Shown in pieces: positions 5,701 through 6,889 of a DNA stretch of 6,889 nucleotides. Within the stretch, counting starts at the first letter, position 1, and every line of letters starts with the position of its first letter. The DNA is from Clostridiaceae bacterium (lineage in GTDB: Bacteria; Bacillota; Clostridia; DSM-8532), in NCBI GenBank assembly GCA_025361665.1, contig JANYKF010000313.1, positions 1 to 6,889 on the forward strand. The letters run 5' to 3'. The notes below the pieces were generated by a model. The model was not told the origin of the DNA and searched no databases. It worked only from the letters and a program-made list of their open reading frames with translations. Position numbers and translations under genes: made by a program.

Positions 5701-6889
5701 TTCGAAGTTGCGTTGGACCTTCTCGACCACGGACTGACGACCTGAGTACCGGGGGAGTCGCGTCATCCACATCCCGGGGTTCTGGAATTCATATTTGGCA
5801 AATGGCACAAAACGGTTCGACAGGGCATTGATGATGTCAGGATTCATCGCCGCCCGATAATCCTGATGGACGGCGTTGACCGTGCTGGCTGCACGGGACG
5901 TACTCTTGCCCGTTCGTATCTCCTTGGCGGCCAGGGGGGCGCGAACAGCATCATTCGCAACCTCCATTACCTTACGGAACCAAGACTGCTTATCTTGAAC
6001 ATCCGTGATGCCGGACTGTCCGATCGCTCCGTACGTGGAGAGCTCTTCACGGATCTTCTTGTACGCCGGATCCTTACTGAATCGGAGTTTGGCGCCTTCG
6101 ACGTAATCCCCGATTTTGACCTTCTCCAGCATGTTTTTATAAATTCCATCAAGGAAGTTGCGGACATGAAAGACAGGATCTATGATCGTGACGGCCTTCT
6201 TGACTTCTGTTGTCATATCTTTCATGCCACCCATGACTTTTTCACCAATAGTGTTTCGGGAGTAATTAGAAAAAGATGCCTTCCATTCCTTCATGAGCAG
6301 ATCGGCCACAGGTTTATCAAACGATAGACCGGCAAGACTTGGGAGCAATGTGGAACTTTGACCTTTTCCAGGAACGGCCAATCGAGAATCCTTGAGAAGC
6401 ATTTCCTGAGTAATCGCATGTTGATCTCGACTTTTCACGATCAGGTCTTCAAGATCAAGAACCGCGTTACCTTTTGGGTCAAATCCTTTTTTGAGGTACT
6501 CAGCCTTCTTAGCCGAAAGCCGCCGAATATCAGTCTCGGTTGCCTTTAATGCTGCCCGAAGGTTACCTAACTCCGCGGTCATTGGTTGCCCGAATGATTC
6601 GAACTGTTTTGACATTTTCGGGATGTTGACATTTCCGGACAGATCAAGGCCGCGCTGAAAAGCATCTTTGATGTCATTTGCGTTCGACAACTGATTGACA
6701 TCGTAAAACTTATTCCAGTATCGCCCTGTCCGGTCGAAGGCGTTGGCGACGGCAGGGGACTTCCTGGCAAGATTGACCCCGCCCACGACGCTCCTACCGG
6801 CGAGCCTGAACCCCGCCGCCACAGTGCCGACCCCCGCTGTAGTCGGATCCGTCAACGCTTCCATGGCGACCCCGGCAATCTTCGCCGGG
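2782..6889 (-). CDS. Tail tape-measure protein, lambda H-like at C-terminus (5' partial)
   Basis: This is probably the tail tape measure, which sets tail length, fills the tail tube and may be ejected with the DNA. The frame is open to the window edge. The ATG at 6864 has no Shine-Dalgarno sequence and eight open codons precede it, so I treat it as internal; numbering counts from it. The C-terminal third is diagnostic: helical, charged sequence to about residue 1165, hydrophobic segments near 1169-1185 and 1195-1220, then a Gly-rich KGGPITGG start (1229) leading to GGEYVVQKKAVSKYG (1249-1263), and an end of the form NVILENKTG...DGKKMVKSIILDLADNDPG. These are typical of lambda H-like tape measures. 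Residues 1-560 look different: a possible coiled coil (95-130), DPVFHVRNFLDG (229-240), RFVPFAKYEF (351-360) and NPLAKMFGELALNWSQFRGRY (438-458), recalling large polyvalent or internal virion proteins. No catalytic motif was recognised. The stop overlaps the next start as TAATG. The tape-measure role is secure; the N-terminal assignment is tentative. Confidence 0.88.
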   Translation of the reverse strand, partial: PAKIAGVAMEALTDPTTAGVGTVAAGFRLAGRSVVGGVNLARKSPAVANAFDRTGRYWNKFYDVNQLSNANDIKDAFQRGLDLSGNVNIPKMSKQFESFGQPMTAELGNLRAALKATETDIRRLSAKKAEYLKKGFDPKGNAVLDLEDLIVKSRDQHAITQEMLLKDSRLAVPGKGQSSTLLPSLAGLSFDKPVADLLMKEWKASFSNYSRNTIGEKVMGGMKDMTTEVKKAVTIIDPVFHVRNFLDGIYKNMLEKVKIGDYVEGAKLRFSKDPAYKKIREELSTYGAIGQSGITDVQDKQSWFRKVMEVANDAVRAPLAAKEIRTGKSTSRAASTVNAVHQDYRAAMNPDIINALSNRFVPFAKYEFQNPGMWMTRLPRYSGRQSVVEKVQRNFEDEKNPAKIPMGDRGRFRLSGITGVNTSFEDFLGTFDKPNGAFDRLAEAVNPLAKMFGELALNWSQFRGRYSKDRESAQRYASLPDSVLAMLGVRRESNGRLTINAGVDKMLAPFSRGLGMATRPGDVWEGNKSFAQSITGIRPVVPQEPWMISQEATRARQGSTGSFWSSMPWATNWTADPEAPRGRLQVPVGGATRLRHTGVSDKVMTDWAGDNNTDPTVKGIDQPTLINRYTTDRFDFGNIGNEEKARQTRILDLLKFANEVDMAMAKSAPLGSQTMVANEAKIRNLENTAYYKSFPKDQTDAYKAAIRSSARPLDLSMDKAHALKAIQGGQDEGLVIRKIQETLKSYFSFVGEQRTNAMPDGPKKIISKQKTAMMGQKMALKSVGIDLDAQDKNGNLVNERYVKELKDVTAAGTAQLVQEWKDQMLRAGDKLYDALADAEINPLTKLEIQGQGIVAKWLHSKDAIDMQDNGLGGEVESIANALMEASRVAIQKKSTELMHEESKQLETFFKEKTATASAIIKEAFESGSVGLTSYFQKQRDIVNQESNAIIAEKYGALGSARGKATGDTPFMESMMDLAMSGNFDELNKNRQELTDAGVEIKAFFDIALEIAKIIQDRLTKIATIGNQEIDATSKYKAALAGLQADTAQTNLRAKQATLEGPTLSEQKSLYSTQFDEESTKKREQLSQSLQFQPKTDSQLDQMNLADAQAYYDKKVALEANDAAREKEKTENLEKIDRDYWNAKVKNAQAGTDSLVSLTTSLYELSGKKSREMFALMKAASIATALVKGYEAWTSNFAAGSKVGGIYTGYAFAAISAAATAAQIALIMSQNMAEGKAKGGPITGGSGTKDDRLIAAMGGEYVVQKKAVSKYGENFMNAINDGRVERRDFVIPSVPSRPVSSDRYSNGGLVPEGGGYGETNVILENKTGMKMKMSDNGSKFDGKKMVKSIILDLADNDPGFASMLGGGRR
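2791..2796 (-). promoter_or_regulatory. Ribosome binding site for the M-like gene
   Basis: GGAGGT on the minus strand lies 8 bases before the ATG at 2782. It falls inside the last codons of the tape measure and fixes the M-like start. Confidence 0.75.
5008..5031. repeat. Perfect 8-base inverted repeat with 8-base loop
   Basis: The arms ATTGATCA and TGATCAAT are perfect complements around the loop gggtgggt. The repeat lies inside the tape-measure coding sequence, where it encodes IDQPTLIN, so codon content alone may explain it. It has no following T-run on either strand and does not look like a terminator. I assign no function. Confidence 0.35.

Noticed and set aside
6865..6889. Possible start region of the tape measure with ATG at 6864
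   Set aside because: The 25 upstream bases show no clear Shine-Dalgarno sequence and stay in frame without a stop, so the true start is most likely outside the window.

Overview
The window is part of the late structural region of a tailed bacteriophage or prophage with a long non-contractile (siphovirus, lambda-like) tail. Every gene lies on the minus strand, so transcription runs from coordinate 6889 towards 1. In transcription order the genes are: a long tape-measure protein (5' end outside the window), a lambda M-like minor tail protein, a lambda L-like tail-tip protein with four cysteines, a lambda K-like NlpC/P60 protein, and a J-like tail-tip hub fused to an I-like N-terminal part (3' end outside the window). 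This matches the lambda order H-M-L-K-I-J, except that I and J are one reading frame.

The genes are packed with almost no space. The junctions are TAATG (tape measure/M), a 3-base gap (M/L), ATGA (L/K) and ATGA (K/I-J). Each internal start has a good Shine-Dalgarno sequence. I see no promoter, terminator, tRNA, rRNA, CRISPR array, insertion sequence or attachment site, and no intergenic stretch longer than 3 bases. The module therefore appears to be read from one upstream promoter beyond 6889, with translational coupling between genes.

The proteins should work together as follows. The tape measure sets tail length and occupies the tail lumen. The M, L and I-J products build the tail tip that nucleates tube assembly and contacts the host. 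The K-like peptidase probably acts in tail assembly or cell-wall passage. The family set implies a Gram-negative host, but the host cannot be named from this sequence. Base composition is moderately GC-rich and uneven, and the four-base word GATC is clearly over-represented.

I found no unknown defence or mobile system. The most unusual points are the N-terminal third of the tape-measure gene, which resembles large injected or polyvalent phage proteins more than a rod; a self-contained module inserted in the M-like protein; the I-J fusion; and the stripped-down K protein.
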